Origin: Aromatoleum toluvorans
Lineage (GTDB): Bacteria > Pseudomonadota > Gammaproteobacteria > Burkholderiales > Rhodocyclaceae
DNA length: 64,000 nt
Direction: 5' to 3'
Assembly (NCBI RefSeq): GCF_012910905.1
Contig: NZ_WTVN01000021.1
Location: forward strand, 25,169-89,168
How positions within the stretch are numbered: the first letter of the stretch is position 1; each line of letters begins with the position of its first letter. The notes below the pieces were generated by a model. The model saw only the letters and a list, made by a program, of their open reading frames with translations, searched no databases and was not told the DNA's origin. This document shows, piece after piece, positions 11,973-22,330 of this stretch. A program made the translations under genes and the position numbers.

Positions 11973-12043
11973 GTCTCCCTCCTCAAACGATGGTCGGGCC
12001 GGGCTCTTTTTTTGCCCGGTTAGCGCAACCTTAAACGGGGAGA

Positions 12044-12069
12044 CTTACGACGCCCTTACGAGCGCTTAC
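12044..12069 (-). promoter_or_regulatory. Three GTAAG direct repeats upstream of yjcH-actP (candidate response-regulator site)
   Basis: On the minus strand GTAAG occurs at 12065-12069, 12055-12059 and 12044-12048, spaced 10 and 11 bp, i.e. one helical turn. This arrangement is typical of OmpR-family regulator half-sites. It lies 72-97 bp before the yjcH start. The same pentamer repeats at 11-bp spacing before the adjacent response regulator gene. Binding is inferred. Confidence 0.5.
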
Positions 12070-12107
12070 AGAGATTCGCCGGCGCGCAAGGCCGTCGGCG
12101 CACCCGG

Positions 12108-13592
12108 CTAACCGAGCGGAAAGTCGCCGTACACCTGGATCGGCGGCGGGGGGACGTGGCCGCGCGGGAAGACGATCTGGACGAGCGTGCCGCGACCACC
12201 GGGATTCGCATTGAGGCTGACTGTCGCGCGGTGCAGCTCGGCGATCTCGCGCACGATGGGCAGACCCAGGCCGGAGCCGTCCTCGCCGCTGCCGAGCACA
12301 CGGTAGAAGCGTTCGAACACGCGCTCGCGGTCGGCCTCGGGGATGCCGACGCCGGTGTCCTCGACCTCGAGGATGGGCGCCCCGGCGAAGCGCGTGCGCG
12401 CCGTGACGCTGCCGCCGGCCGGCGTGTACTTGATCGCGTTGTCGACGAGGTTCTTGATCAGCTCGCGCAGCAGCACGGGGTTGCCCTCGACCGTCAGCGG
12501 ATCGGAGCCGCCCTCGACGCCGAGGTCGATGCCTTTCGCCTGGGCGCGCGGAAAGAGGTCGAGCGCGACGTCGCGCACGAGCGCGCGCAGGTCCATCGTT
12601 TCGACTGCGTAGAGCTTCTCGAAGCTTGCCTCGGCGCGGGCGAGCGACAGCAGCTGGTTGATGAGGTGGCTCGCGCGTTCCGTGCTCTGCGCGATGCGCG
12701 ACAACGATTCGCGCAGCGCAACCGGATCCGCTTCCTGCAGCGCGAGTTCGGTCTGCATGCGCAGCCCCGTGAGCGGCGTGCGCATCTGGTGCGCGGCGTC
12801 CGCGATGAAGCGCTGCTGGGCCTGCAGGTTTTCCTCGAGGCGCGCCATCATGTCGTTGAAGGCGACGATCAGCGGGCGCACTTCCTCGGGCACGCTCGCG
12901 GCCGCGATCGGCGAGAGATCCGTGGGGCGACGACGGCGGATCAGGCTCTGCAGGCGGTTGAGCGGCGCGATGCCGCGCGACAGCCCCACCCATACCAGCA
13001 CCACCGCGAGCGGAATGATCGCGAACTGCGGCAGCAGCACGCCGGTGACGACGCGCGACGCGAGGTCGCTGCGCTTGTTGCGCGTTTCGGCGACCTGCAC
13101 GAGCACGAGCGGACTGGCGGGTTCCGGCCACGGGCGCAGGAACTGGTAGGCGATGCGCACCTCTTCGCCATGGATGACGTCGTCGCGGTAGAGCACGTCT
13201 TCGGGGATGAGGATCGGCGGCGCCGGCGTCCAGCCGATCTCGCGGTCGCCGGTGACGAGGTCGCCGCTCTCGTGCGCGACCTGATAGTAGACGACGTCGT
13301 CCTGGTCGGCGCGGAACAGCGCCCGCGGCGGCGCCGGGAAATGCACCGCGACCTTGCCCTCCTCCACCGACACCAGGCGCGCCAGCGCCCGCACGCTGTC
13401 GGCGAGCGCGCGGTCGTAGGGCTGGTTGGCGATGTTGTCCGCGACGTTGTGCGTGACGATGATCGAGATCGGCCACAGGAACAGCAGCGGCGCGAGCATC
13501 CAGTCGAGGATCTCGCCGAACAGCGAGTTCGGCTGCGTCGACGAGCGCCCGCCCGCAGCGGACTTGTCAGGCTTTCGCCGCCTGGCCAGCAT
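12108..13592 (-). CDS. Two-component sensor histidine kinase (TctE/QseC-like)
   Basis: A 494-residue membrane kinase. Segment one is about residues 30-48 (MLAPLLFLWPISIIVTH); a periplasmic sensor region of about 130 residues resembling the 2CSK_N domain of TctE follows; segment two is near 185-205, then a HAMP-like linker. The H-box is RFIADAAHQMRTPLTGLRMQ; the N-box is ELIKNLVDNAIKYTP; G-boxes are EDTGVGIP and GSGLGLPIVREI. It overlaps the response regulator by 26 bp. TctE relatives sense carboxylates, consistent with the actP neighbour, but the ligand is inferred. The protein ends with a Pro-rich tail (VPPPPIQVYG). Confidence 0.93.
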   Translation of the reverse strand: MLARRRKPDKSAAGGRSSTQPNSLFGEILDWMLAPLLFLWPISIIVTHNVADNIANQPYDRALADSVRALARLVSVEEGKVAVHFPAPPRALFRADQDDVVYYQVAHESGDLVTGDREIGWTPAPPILIPEDVLYRDDVIHGEEVRIAYQFLRPWPEPASPLVLVQVAETRNKRSDLASRVVTGVLLPQFAIIPLAVVLVWVGLSRGIAPLNRLQSLIRRRRPTDLSPIAAASVPEEVRPLIVAFNDMMARLEENLQAQQRFIADAAHQMRTPLTGLRMQTELALQEADPVALRESLSRIAQSTERASHLINQLLSLARAEASFEKLYAVETMDLRALVRDVALDLFPRAQAKGIDLGVEGGSDPLTVEGNPVLLRELIKNLVDNAIKYTPAGGSVTARTRFAGAPILEVEDTGVGIPEADRERVFERFYRVLGSGEDGSGLGLPIVREIAELHRATVSLNANPGGRGTLVQIVFPRGHVPPPPIQVYGDFPLG

Positions 13593-14253
13593 CCACCGTT
13601 TCCAGGCAGTACCCCAGGCCGCGCACCGTCACGATGCGCACGCCGCTGTCTTCGAGCTTCTTGCGCAGGCGATGGACATAGACCTCGATCGCGTTGCTGG
13701 AGACTTCCTCGCCCCAGCCGCACAGGTGATCGACGAGCTGGTCCTTGCTGACGAGGCGTCCCACGCGCAGGATGAACACTTCCAGCAGGCCGATCTCGCG
13801 CGCCGAGAACTCGACCACCTGGCCGTTGATCTTGACGACGCGGTCGGCCTGGTCGTACGACAGGCTGCCGACCTCGATGCAGCGCGGCTGCCCCGTACCG
13901 CGGCGGGTGAGCGCACGCACGCGCGCTTCGAGTTCCGGCAGTGCGAAGGGCTTCGTGAGATAGTCGTCGGCGCCCGCATCCAGGCCGCGCACGCGGTCCT
14001 CGACGCCGTCCTGGGCCGTCAGGATCAGCACGGGGAGCGTCGACTTGCGTGCCCTCAGGCGCTTGAGGACTTCGATCCCGGGAAGCCGCGGCAGGCCCAG
14101 ATCGAGGATCACGAGATCGTAGGGCTGCGATGCCAATGCGGTATCGGCCTCGCTGCCGGAAGCCACGTGGTCGACCGCAAAGCCACTGCGCCGAAGCGCA
14201 CGGCACAAGCCATCCGCGATGACGGCATCATCTTCTGCAAGCAGAATCCGCAT
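13567..14253 (-). CDS. OmpR/TctD-family response regulator
   Basis: A 228-residue regulator with a receiver domain (acidic EDD near residue 8, phospho-acceptor Asp51 in LVILDLGLP, Lys in YLTKPF) and a C-terminal winged helix (VVEFSAREIGLLEVF, SNAIEVYVHRLRKKLE, IVTVRGLGYCLE). It is phosphorylated by the overlapping histidine kinase. Repeated GTAAG elements just upstream of its start and upstream of yjcH-actP suggest autoregulation and control of acetate uptake; this is inference. Confidence 0.95.
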   Translation of the reverse strand: MRILLAEDDAVIADGLCRALRRSGFAVDHVASGSEADTALASQPYDLVILDLGLPRLPGIEVLKRLRARKSTLPVLILTAQDGVEDRVRGLDAGADDYLTKPFALPELEARVRALTRRGTGQPRCIEVGSLSYDQADRVVKINGQVVEFSAREIGLLEVFILRVGRLVSKDQLVDHLCGWGEEVSSNAIEVYVHRLRKKLEDSGVRIVTVRGLGYCLETVDAGQAAKA

Positions 14254-14264
14254 GGAATCAGGAT

Positions 14265-14280
14265 GTAAGTTATATGTAAG
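14265..14280 (+). promoter_or_regulatory. Paired GTAAG repeats before the response regulator gene
   Basis: GTAAG at 14265-14269 and 14276-14280 (plus strand, 11 bp apart) lies 12-27 bp before the regulator's ATG, overlapping the likely core promoter. The orientation relative to the gene is opposite to that at yjcH, which would suit autorepression. The rest of the 309-bp gap to groEL shows only the groEL terminator. Confidence 0.4.
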
Positions 14281-14480
14281 CGGGCACGCCTAGATTTACA
14301 CCCGCTGTTCTCCTTTACCCGGTCAGAGGAACGGCCGCGCCGCCAGCGCGCCCGCTCCCGGGAGCTTCCGGCAGACCTCTCCGGAAACTCCCGACCGCCT
14401 TTTTGTCCGTCTCCCCGATTATCACACGCTTCGGGCGCAACTGCGCGCCGGGGCCCGTACCCATGCCGACCGCGTGCGCC

Positions 14481-14514
14481 AGAAACAAAACGGCCCCGCC
14501 GAAGCGGGGCCGTT
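14481..14514 (-). terminator. Intrinsic terminator of groESL
   Basis: A perfect 11-bp stem (AACGGCCCCGC at 14489-14499, complement at 14504-14514) closes a CGAA tetraloop and is followed on the minus strand by TTTTGTTTCT. It lies 48 bp after the groEL stop. Confidence 0.9.
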
Positions 14515-14562
14515 GTGCCGGGCACGCGTGCCCGGGAGCGTGAAGCTGCGCTCAGACGGGCA

Positions 14563-16227
<1,665 letters not shown>

Positions 16228-16260
16228 CTAGGATTCGTTTGACGAGGCGGAACGGGAGGC

Positions 16261-16551
16261 TCAGGCCTCGACCACGCCCATGATGTCTTCTTCACGCATG
16301 ACGAGCAGCTCGTCGCCTTCGACCTTGACGGTCTGGCCGGCGTACTTGCCGAACAGGACCTTGTCGCCGACCTTGACGGCCATCGGGCGGACCTTGCCGT
16401 CGTCGAGGATCTTGCCGTTGCCCACGGCCAGCACTTCGCCCTGGTCGGGCTTCTCGCCGGCCGAGTCGGGGATCACGATGCCGCTGGCGGTCTTGCGTTC
16501 GGCTTCGAGGCGCTTGACGATCACACGATCATGCAAGGGACGGATTTTCAT
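16261..16551 (-). CDS. groES: 10-kDa co-chaperonin GroES
   Basis: A 96-residue co-chaperonin that caps GroEL. It begins [18 protein letters not shown], contains the mobile loop [12 protein letters not shown], and ends [15 protein letters not shown]. The ATG at 16551 is fixed by homology and by an AAGGAG ribosome binding site 8 nt upstream. Its 5' leader carries the CIRCE operator and a strong vegetative promoter. Confidence 0.98.
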   Translation of the reverse strand: MKIRPLHDRVIVKRLEAERKTASGIVIPDSAGEKPDQGEVLAVGNGKILDDGKVRPMAVKVGDKVLFGKYAGQTVKVEGDELLVMREEDIMGVVEA

Positions 16552-16634
16552 TGAGTCACTCCTTGTTATCACATCGAGCACGGGACACGGCCCGTCAGGA
16601 AAATTCGCTGTGGCCACGGGCCTGGCCCGGGCCG

Positions 16635-16661
16635 TTAGCACTCACTGCCAACGAGTGCTAA
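16635..16661 (-). promoter_or_regulatory. CIRCE operator (HrcA binding site)
   Basis: A perfect inverted repeat TTAGCACTC (16635-16643), 9-bp spacer, GAGTGCTAA (16653-16661) matches the CIRCE consensus. The HrcA repressor binds CIRCE and is released on heat shock. The element starts at the -10 box and extends into the transcribed leader. Confidence 0.97.
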
Positions 16662-16689
16662 TAATAGGGACGCACTTTTGGGATTTCAA
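16661..16689 (-). promoter_or_regulatory. Sigma-70 promoter of groESL
   Basis: On the minus strand TTGAAA (16684-16689) and TATTAT (16661-16666) have an optimal 17-bp spacer. The -10 box abuts and shares one base with CIRCE, so bound HrcA would block RNA polymerase. I see no sigma-32 promoter that is clearly better. Confidence 0.85.
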
Positions 16690-16765
16690 GTGCGGTTCGG
16701 TGAGAAATTTTTGTCGGGCCCGGAAAGCCTCCGGCGCGCCACCACCGCAGCGGGTGGACGAGGAA

Positions 16766-16812
16766 GAAAAGGCAGTGCGCCTCTCCCGGGATCGGCGGGA
16801 GAGGAGAGGCGC
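16766..16812 (-). terminator. Probable terminator after the aminotransferase gene
   Basis: An interrupted GC stem (GCGCCTCTCCC at 16777-16787 with GGGAGAG 16797-16803 and GAGGCGC 16806-16812) is followed on the minus strand, after six bases, by TTTTCTTCC. It begins 8 bp past the stop codon. Confidence 0.55.
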
Positions 16813-16819
16813 CGCGGCG

Positions 16820-18016
16820 TCAGTCCTTGAGGACGGCCGCCATCGCTTCGGCAACGTAGTCGACGTTGCGGGTGTTGAGGCCGGCGACGCACATGCGGCC
16901 GGAGCGCACCAGATACACGGCGAATTCCTCGCGCAGGCGGTCGACCTGCTCGGGGCTGAGGCCGGTGTAGCTGAACATGCCGCGCTGCTTGACGAAGTAG
17001 CTGAAGTCGCGCCCCGGCACGCGGGCGGTGATCACGTCGTGGAGCTTCTGGCGCATCGCGCGGATGCGGGAGCGCATCGCCTCGACCTCGCCGGTCCATT
17101 CGCCGTACAGCGCGGGGTCGTCCATCACCATCGCGGTGACGCGCCCGCCGTGGAAGGGGGGGCTGGAGTAGTTGCGGCGCACGGTGAACTTCATCTGGCC
17201 GAGCACGCGTGCGGCTTCCTCGGCGTCCTGGCACACGATGGACAGGCCGCCGCAGCGTTCGCCGTAGAACGAGAGGTTCTTGGAGAAGGAGTTGCTGACG
17301 AGAAAGCTCACGCCGGCGTCGGCGAGCGCGCGGATCGCGAAGGCGTCGTCGTCGAGGCTGTCGCCAAAGCCCTGGTAGGCGATGTCGAGGAAGGGGATGA
17401 GCTTGCGTTCCTTCGCGACGGCGATGACGGCGCGCCACTGATCCTGCGACAGGTCGACGCCGGTCGGGTTATGGCAGCAGGGGTGCAGCAGCACGATGCT
17501 GCGGGCCGGCAGGGTGTTTAGCGTCGCGAGCATGGCGTCGAAGCGCACGCCGCCGGTCGCCGCATCGTAGTAGGGGTAGTCATGCACGGCGATGCCGGCG
17601 CCCTCGAAGATCGAGCGGTGGTTGTCCCAGGTCGGATCGCTGACCCACACCTCGCTGGCGGGGAAGTAGCGCTTCAGCAGATCGGCGCCGACCTTGAGCG
17701 CGCCCGAGCCGCCGATGGTCTGGATCGTGGCGATGCGGCCGGCCTTGAGCGCGGCGTGTTCCGGACCGAAGAGCAGGCGCTGCACGGCGGCACGGTAGTC
17801 GGCGGCACCTTCCATCGGCAGGTAGGAGCGCGGCAGCGGCGTCGCGGCAAGCGCCACTTCGGCCTTGCGCACCGAGCCGAGCAGCGGGATGCGGCCTTCC
17901 TCGTCGTAGTACAGGCCGATGCCGAGATTGACTTTCTGCGCACGCGGATCCTGCATGAAGGTTTCGACGAGGGTGAGGATGGGGTCGCCGGGGTAGGCGT
18001 CGACGTGTTCGAACAT
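16820..18016 (-). CDS. tyrB: Aromatic-amino-acid/aspartate aminotransferase (class I, TyrB/AspC family)
   Basis: A 398-residue PLP enzyme. It shows the substrate-side motif [10 protein letters not shown], the PLP-phosphate region [19 protein letters not shown], the Schiff-base lysine in [13 protein letters not shown] (about residue 245) and the carboxylate-binding arginine in [12 protein letters not shown]. It transfers amino groups between aromatic amino acids or aspartate and 2-oxoglutarate. Length equals E. coli TyrB (397). AspC and TyrB cannot be separated with certainty from sequence reading. The start at 18016 agrees with the family's [13 protein letters not shown]; it is transcribed away from the c-di-GMP block. 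Confidence 0.93.
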   Translation of the reverse strand: MFEHVDAYPGDPILTLVETFMQDPRAQKVNLGIGLYYDEEGRIPLLGSVRKAEVALAATPLPRSYLPMEGAADYRAAVQRLLFGPEHAALKAGRIATIQTIGGSGALKVGADLLKRYFPASEVWVSDPTWDNHRSIFEGAGIAVHDYPYYDAATGGVRFDAMLATLNTLPARSIVLLHPCCHNPTGVDLSQDQWRAVIAVAKERKLIPFLDIAYQGFGDSLDDDAFAIRALADAGVSFLVSNSFSKNLSFYGERCGGLSIVCQDAEEAARVLGQMKFTVRRNYSSPPFHGGRVTAMVMDDPALYGEWTGEVEAMRSRIRAMRQKLHDVITARVPGRDFSYFVKQRGMFSYTGLSPEQVDRLREEFAVYLVRSGRMCVAGLNTRNVDYVAEAMAAVLKD

Positions 18017-18255
18017 GGGCAAGCGGCTCCGCGGTGATCGGTCGGGTTGAACGGTCGCTGCAGCGCGGACGAAATGACACGGCGCACGCGGACAGCAGTT
18101 ACGGGAGTGTATCCGATCGGATCGTCGCGGCACGTCGACGCACGCAGCGGCGTATCTCCGTGCCGAAATTTCCCGGCCGGCGGCAGCCCTTGCCTCGGCT
18201 TGCCCGCCCGATCATCCCGGCGACATGAGGAAGGTAACTTTATGTGACAATGGCG

Positions 18256-18269
18256 CCTTAGTCCTAAGG
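18256..18269 (+). promoter_or_regulatory. CCTTAG-tc-CTAAGG palindrome before the binding-protein/c-di-GMP operon
   Basis: A 6-2-6 inverted repeat sits 22 bp before the ATG at 18291, followed at once by TTATAT, which could be a -10 box; GTGACA lies upstream at 18244-18249. It may be an operator for the downstream block. No family assignment is possible. Confidence 0.35.
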
Positions 18270-18290
18270 TTATATCCGATCCGCCCGCCG

Positions 18291-19751
18291 ATGCCGTCAC
18301 GCAGACATCTCGCCCCGCTGCTCGCCGCAACCCTGTGCGCCGCTGCCGCCCTGCTGCCTGCGGGTGCATCGGCCGGCGAGCAGGCCTACCGGGCGGTCGC
18401 GGCGGCACGCAAGCTGGTCGCCTCGGGGCAGGTCCCGACGGGCACGCGCATCGTCCTCGGCTTCAAGCAGGGCAACATCAACGCCTTCCTGGGAGCGGAT
18501 CTCGCGCTGCAGAAGGAATGGGAGAACCTGACCGGCATCGTCCTGGACGCCCACATCGTCCCGCAGCAGCCGATTCGCGAGACCCTGCGCAGCACACCTG
18601 GCTTCGACCTCGCCGTGGCGCGCAACCACGAGTACCCCGACCTGCTGGCAGACGGCCTGATCACCGAGATCGGACCGCTGATGGCGGAATACGGCTACAG
18701 GTTCGACGACAACGGCACCGACGGGTACATGCGGCCGGATCTGCAGTCCAGGGTCGGCGACCATACCGTCGCGATTCCGGCCGACGGGGACATCGTGCTG
18801 ATGTACCTGCGCCGCGACCTCATGGAAGACGGGCAGGAGCAGGCGGCTTTCCACAAGGCTTACGGGCGTCCGCTCGCACCGCCGAGGACCTGGACCGAGT
18901 ACGAGGATCTGGTGCGCTTCTTCCACCGGCCGTCGCAGGGCCTGTACGGCGCGGCCGAGGAGCGCGACGAGGAAGGCGCGTGGATGTACTGGATGCCGCG
19001 CTTCCTGTCTTCGGCGGCACCGCTCGCGGAGCTGTTCGACGACCAGATGCGGCCGCGGCTGAACACGCCGGGCGCACTCGCGGCGACCGAGAACTATGTC
19101 GCAATGGTGAAGTATGCGCCCCAGGGCATCACCGATCCGGGGCGCAACTACAATTTCACGCTGCCGCTGTTCGCGCAGGGAAAGGCCTTCACGACGATGA
19201 ACACGATCGCGGGCGCGCGCATGTTCAATGGCGAAGGCTCCGCGGTGCGCGGCAAGTTCGTCGCGGTTCCCCTGCCCGGCTGGCGCGTGGACAACCGCCT
19301 CGTGCGGCAGAGCACGCTCATCTACGGCAACAACCTGGTGATCCCGAAAACAGCCCGGAATCCCCGCCTTGCTTTCCTGTACGCGATGTGGGCAACGGAT
19401 CCGGACGTGTCGACGCGTTTGATCGGCATCACGGGCGCATTCACCGACCCCTATCGCTGGAATCACGTGCGCGATGCGCGGATTCGCAAGATCTACACGC
19501 CCGAGGCGCTCGAGACCTTCAGCGGGGAATGGGCGGCGGCGCAACCCGCCGGCACCGGCCTGCAGGGGGACGCGCAGTATCTCGCGGCGCTCGATCGCAA
19601 CCTGACCGCAGCGGCACGCGGCGAGATCGGCGCCCAAGAGGCGATGAGCCGCACGAGCGCCGAATGGGAGCAGATCACCGACCGGCTCGGCCGCGCCAGG
19701 CAGATCCTGCAGTGGCAGGCGTTCCGCCGCCAGTTCGGTGGCCGCCCATGA
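18291..19751 (+). CDS. Periplasmic ABC-type solute-binding protein (family 1) without transporter partners
   Basis: A 486-residue exported protein. The signal peptide MPSRRHLAPLLAATLCAAAA runs to ASAG; the ATG at 18291 was chosen because it places that signal at the N-terminus (an in-frame ATG at 18225 would add 22 unlike residues). The body resembles family 1 extracellular solute-binding proteins (type II fold), with TRIVLGFKQGNINAF, VAIPADGDIVLMYLRRDLM, GLYGAAEERDEEGAWMYW and GNNLVIPKTARNPRLAFLY. No permease or ATPase gene is nearby. Its TGA overlaps the ATG of the membrane GGDEF-EAL gene (ATGA). The protein is thus more likely a ligand sensor for that enzyme than a transporter component; ligand unknown. 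Confidence 0.8.
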   Translation: MPSRRHLAPLLAATLCAAAALLPAGASAGEQAYRAVAAARKLVASGQVPTGTRIVLGFKQGNINAFLGADLALQKEWENLTGIVLDAHIVPQQPIRETLRSTPGFDLAVARNHEYPDLLADGLITEIGPLMAEYGYRFDDNGTDGYMRPDLQSRVGDHTVAIPADGDIVLMYLRRDLMEDGQEQAAFHKAYGRPLAPPRTWTEYEDLVRFFHRPSQGLYGAAEERDEEGAWMYWMPRFLSSAAPLAELFDDQMRPRLNTPGALAATENYVAMVKYAPQGITDPGRNYNFTLPLFAQGKAFTTMNTIAGARMFNGEGSAVRGKFVAVPLPGWRVDNRLVRQSTLIYGNNLVIPKTARNPRLAFLYAMWATDPDVSTRLIGITGAFTDPYRWNHVRDARIRKIYTPEALETFSGEWAAAQPAGTGLQGDAQYLAALDRNLTAAARGEIGAQEAMSRTSAEWEQITDRLGRARQILQWQAFRRQFGGRP

Positions 19752-22324
19752 ATCCGATGCGCTCCCCCCTGCTCGGACGGGGCCTGTTCCGCCAGTCGCT
19801 GCTGGTGCGGCTGTCGACCATGTTCGCGCTGGGCGGCGTGCTGGTGGCGACGATCCTCCTGATCGGCAACCGCGTCCTCGACGACGCAAAGCTGCGGCTC
19901 GAGGACACGGTCATCCGGCAGGTGCAGCCCCTGGCGGCGACGCACCGCCTGCAGGCGCTCAGCAACGAGCTGCGCGCGCTGGAACTGGAGCTGCCCTCGG
20001 TGCACGACGTGTTCGCGCTGCCGCAATACGCGGAACGGATGCGCTCCGGGGTCGAGGGGATGACGCAGGAGCTGACCCCGTTCCTCGCCGCGCTCGCGGC
20101 CACCCGGCCGGACGACGCCCGGCGCCTGGAAAAGCACTGGCTTCATTACCGCGAGGATGTGGAGGAAATCATCCGCCTCGCGGCCGCCATGGACATCGCG
20201 GCGGTGGAGTCGGTCACCAGCACCCGCACGCGCAGCGCCCACGCGGCGATTTCGACGACCCTGCGCGAGCTGGTGAGCACAACCGAACACGCCGCCACCG
20301 ACGCCTACCGGCAGGCGCGCGACGAGCAGCAGCAGCAGCAGCGCTTCTTCCTGACGCTGTCGCTGGGCGGCTTCCTGTTCCTCGCGGCCGTCCTGGTCGT
20401 GTTTGCGCGCTCGCTGTCGCGCCGGCTGCGCGCCTTGCGCGATGCGGCGTCCCGGCTGGCCGCCGGGGAAGACCGCGAGCCGATCGCGATCTCGGGCGAC
20501 GACGAGATCAGCGACCTCGGCCGGGCGTTCAACACCATGCAGGACATGGTCGTGTCGCGCGAGCGCAGCCTGCGGACCGCGCAGGAAGAGCTCGAGGACC
20601 GCGTCACGCAGCGCACGCGCGCCCTGGCCATGGCCAACGCACGCCTGTGGATGCTGTCGCAAGCCGTCGAACAGAATCCCATCGGGGTGCTGATCGCGAA
20701 TGCCGACCGTCGCGTGGAGTACGCGAACGCTGCCTATGTGCGCGTCACCGGCCGCCCGGCGGACACGCTCCTCGCGAGTTCGCTGCCGAAGCCGGCCGAC
20801 ACGGACCAGAGCCGGGCCGTCGATGCGGAATTCCGTGCCGCCCTGCTGGCGGGAGGAGACTGGGACGGCGAGCGCCGCAGCCGCCGCCCCGATGGCAGCG
20901 AATACTGGGAACACCTGCGCCTGGTCACGATGCGCAACGAGCACGGGGCGCCGGCGCACGTGCTGCTGATGCGCGAGGACATCTCGGAACGCCGCTCCCA
21001 GGAAGAAAAGGTCGCGTACCAGGCCTACTACGACAGCCTCACGGCGCTGCCGAACCGCACGCTCGCGCTCGACCGCCTGCAGCAGGCGACGGGCCGCGCG
21101 AGCCGCGACGGCACGATGTGCGCGGTGATGTTCGTCGACCTGGACAACTTCAAGCAGATCAACGATACCCTCGGCCACGTCGCCGGCGACGAGCTGCTGT
21201 GCCAGGCGGCGACGCGGCTGCGCTCGGTGATCCGCGCGGAAGATACGGTCGCACGGCTGGGCGGCGACGAATTTCTCATCATCCTCGGCATCACGCAGGC
21301 GAGCGCCGCCGACGCGGCGGCGAGCAAGGTCATCCAGGCCTTCACACCGCCCTTCCAGATCGAAGGCCGCGAGTTCATCGCCTCGCCGAGCATCGGTGTC
21401 TCGCTCTACCCCAACGACGGCGACGAACCGGCCGTGCTGCTGCGCAACGCCGACCTCGCGATGTACGAAGCGAAGGACGCCGGCCGCAACACCTTCCGCT
21501 TCTTCAACCAGCAGATCCACGACGACTCCGTCGCCCGCATGGAGATGGAGCGCGAATTGCGCGGTGCGCTCGAACGCGGCGAGCTGGAGGTGCATTTCCA
21601 GCCCCTGGTCGCGGCCCGGGACGGCCGCCTCGTGGGCGCCGAGGCGCTGCTGCGCTGGACGCACCCGGAGCTCGGACGCGTCCCGCCGGACCGTTTCATC
21701 CCTATCGCGGAGCAGAGCGGACTGATCGTCAGCATCGGCAACTGGGTGCTGGACCAGGCCTGTTCGCACGCGGCGCAGTGGCGCGAGGCCTGCGGCGGCG
21801 AATTCGTGATGGCGGTCAACGTGTCGCCACGCCAGTTCGCCCATGCCGGGCTGGTCGACACGATCAGGGCTTGCGTGGAGCGCTACGCGATCCCGCGCAA
21901 CCAGCTCGAGATCGAGGTCACCGAAGGGCTGCTGATCCGCAACCCGGGCGAAGTGCGCGAGGCCATGCTCGCCCTCGAAGCCGCCGGCGTGACGGTCGCG
22001 CTCGACGACTTCGGCACCGGCTACTCGTCGCTGAGCTACCTGCGCGCCTTCCCTTTCCACACGATCAAGATCGACCGCAGCTTCATCCGCGACCTTTCGG
22101 AGGACGCCGAAGACTGCGCGCTGGTCGTCGCGGCCATCCGCATGGCGCGGGCATTGGGGCTGCGCGTGGTCGCCGAAGGGGTCGAAACCGAGGTCCAGTC
22201 GCGCTTCCTCGCGCGCCAGGAATCGGATGTCCTGCAAGGCTATCTTTTCGGTCCGCCGATTCCTGCACAGGATTTCGCGGCCGATTGGGTGCAGAATCCT
22301 GCTCGTCGGGCATTTTCGTCATGA
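19748..22324 (+). CDS. Membrane HAMP-PAS-GGDEF-EAL c-di-GMP enzyme
   Basis: An 858-residue protein with two membrane segments (about 20-40 and 198-220) enclosing a roughly 155-residue, mostly helical periplasmic region. HAMP (DDEISDLGRAFNTMQDMVV), PAS (about 300-420), GGDEF (intact GGDEF near 507) and EAL (intact EALLRW near 631, DDFGTGYSS, VVAEGVETE) follow. Both catalytic signatures are present, so it could make or break c-di-GMP. The ATG overlaps the binding-protein stop (ATGA), and the next gene begins 6 bp after its TGA, so the three are probably co-translated. The Gln-rich stretch DEQQQQQRFF precedes segment two. A periplasmic binding protein as input is inferred by analogy with NspS-MbaA. 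Confidence 0.92.
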   Translation: MNPMRSPLLGRGLFRQSLLVRLSTMFALGGVLVATILLIGNRVLDDAKLRLEDTVIRQVQPLAATHRLQALSNELRALELELPSVHDVFALPQYAERMRSGVEGMTQELTPFLAALAATRPDDARRLEKHWLHYREDVEEIIRLAAAMDIAAVESVTSTRTRSAHAAISTTLRELVSTTEHAATDAYRQARDEQQQQQRFFLTLSLGGFLFLAAVLVVFARSLSRRLRALRDAASRLAAGEDREPIAISGDDEISDLGRAFNTMQDMVVSRERSLRTAQEELEDRVTQRTRALAMANARLWMLSQAVEQNPIGVLIANADRRVEYANAAYVRVTGRPADTLLASSLPKPADTDQSRAVDAEFRAALLAGGDWDGERRSRRPDGSEYWEHLRLVTMRNEHGAPAHVLLMREDISERRSQEEKVAYQAYYDSLTALPNRTLALDRLQQATGRASRDGTMCAVMFVDLDNFKQINDTLGHVAGDELLCQAATRLRSVIRAEDTVARLGGDEFLIILGITQASAADAAASKVIQAFTPPFQIEGREFIASPSIGVSLYPNDGDEPAVLLRNADLAMYEAKDAGRNTFRFFNQQIHDDSVARMEMERELRGALERGELEVHFQPLVAARDGRLVGAEALLRWTHPELGRVPPDRFIPIAEQSGLIVSIGNWVLDQACSHAAQWREACGGEFVMAVNVSPRQFAHAGLVDTIRACVERYAIPRNQLEIEVTEGLLIRNPGEVREAMLALEAAGVTVALDDFGTGYSSLSYLRAFPFHTIKIDRSFIRDLSEDAEDCALVVAAIRMARALGLRVVAEGVETEVQSRFLARQESDVLQGYLFGPPIPAQDFAADWVQNPARRAFSS

Positions 22325-22330
22325 CAGGAC

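Noticed and set aside
11999..12019. CCGGGC-N9-GCCCGG with a T-rich loop before yjcH
   Set aside because: The T-run is in the loop, not after the stem, so it is not a terminator; no other role could be supported.
14520..14533. Perfect palindrome GGGCACGCGTGCCC between groEL and its terminator
   Set aside because: It lacks a T-run and any position relative to a promoter; likely chance or a transcript-end fold.
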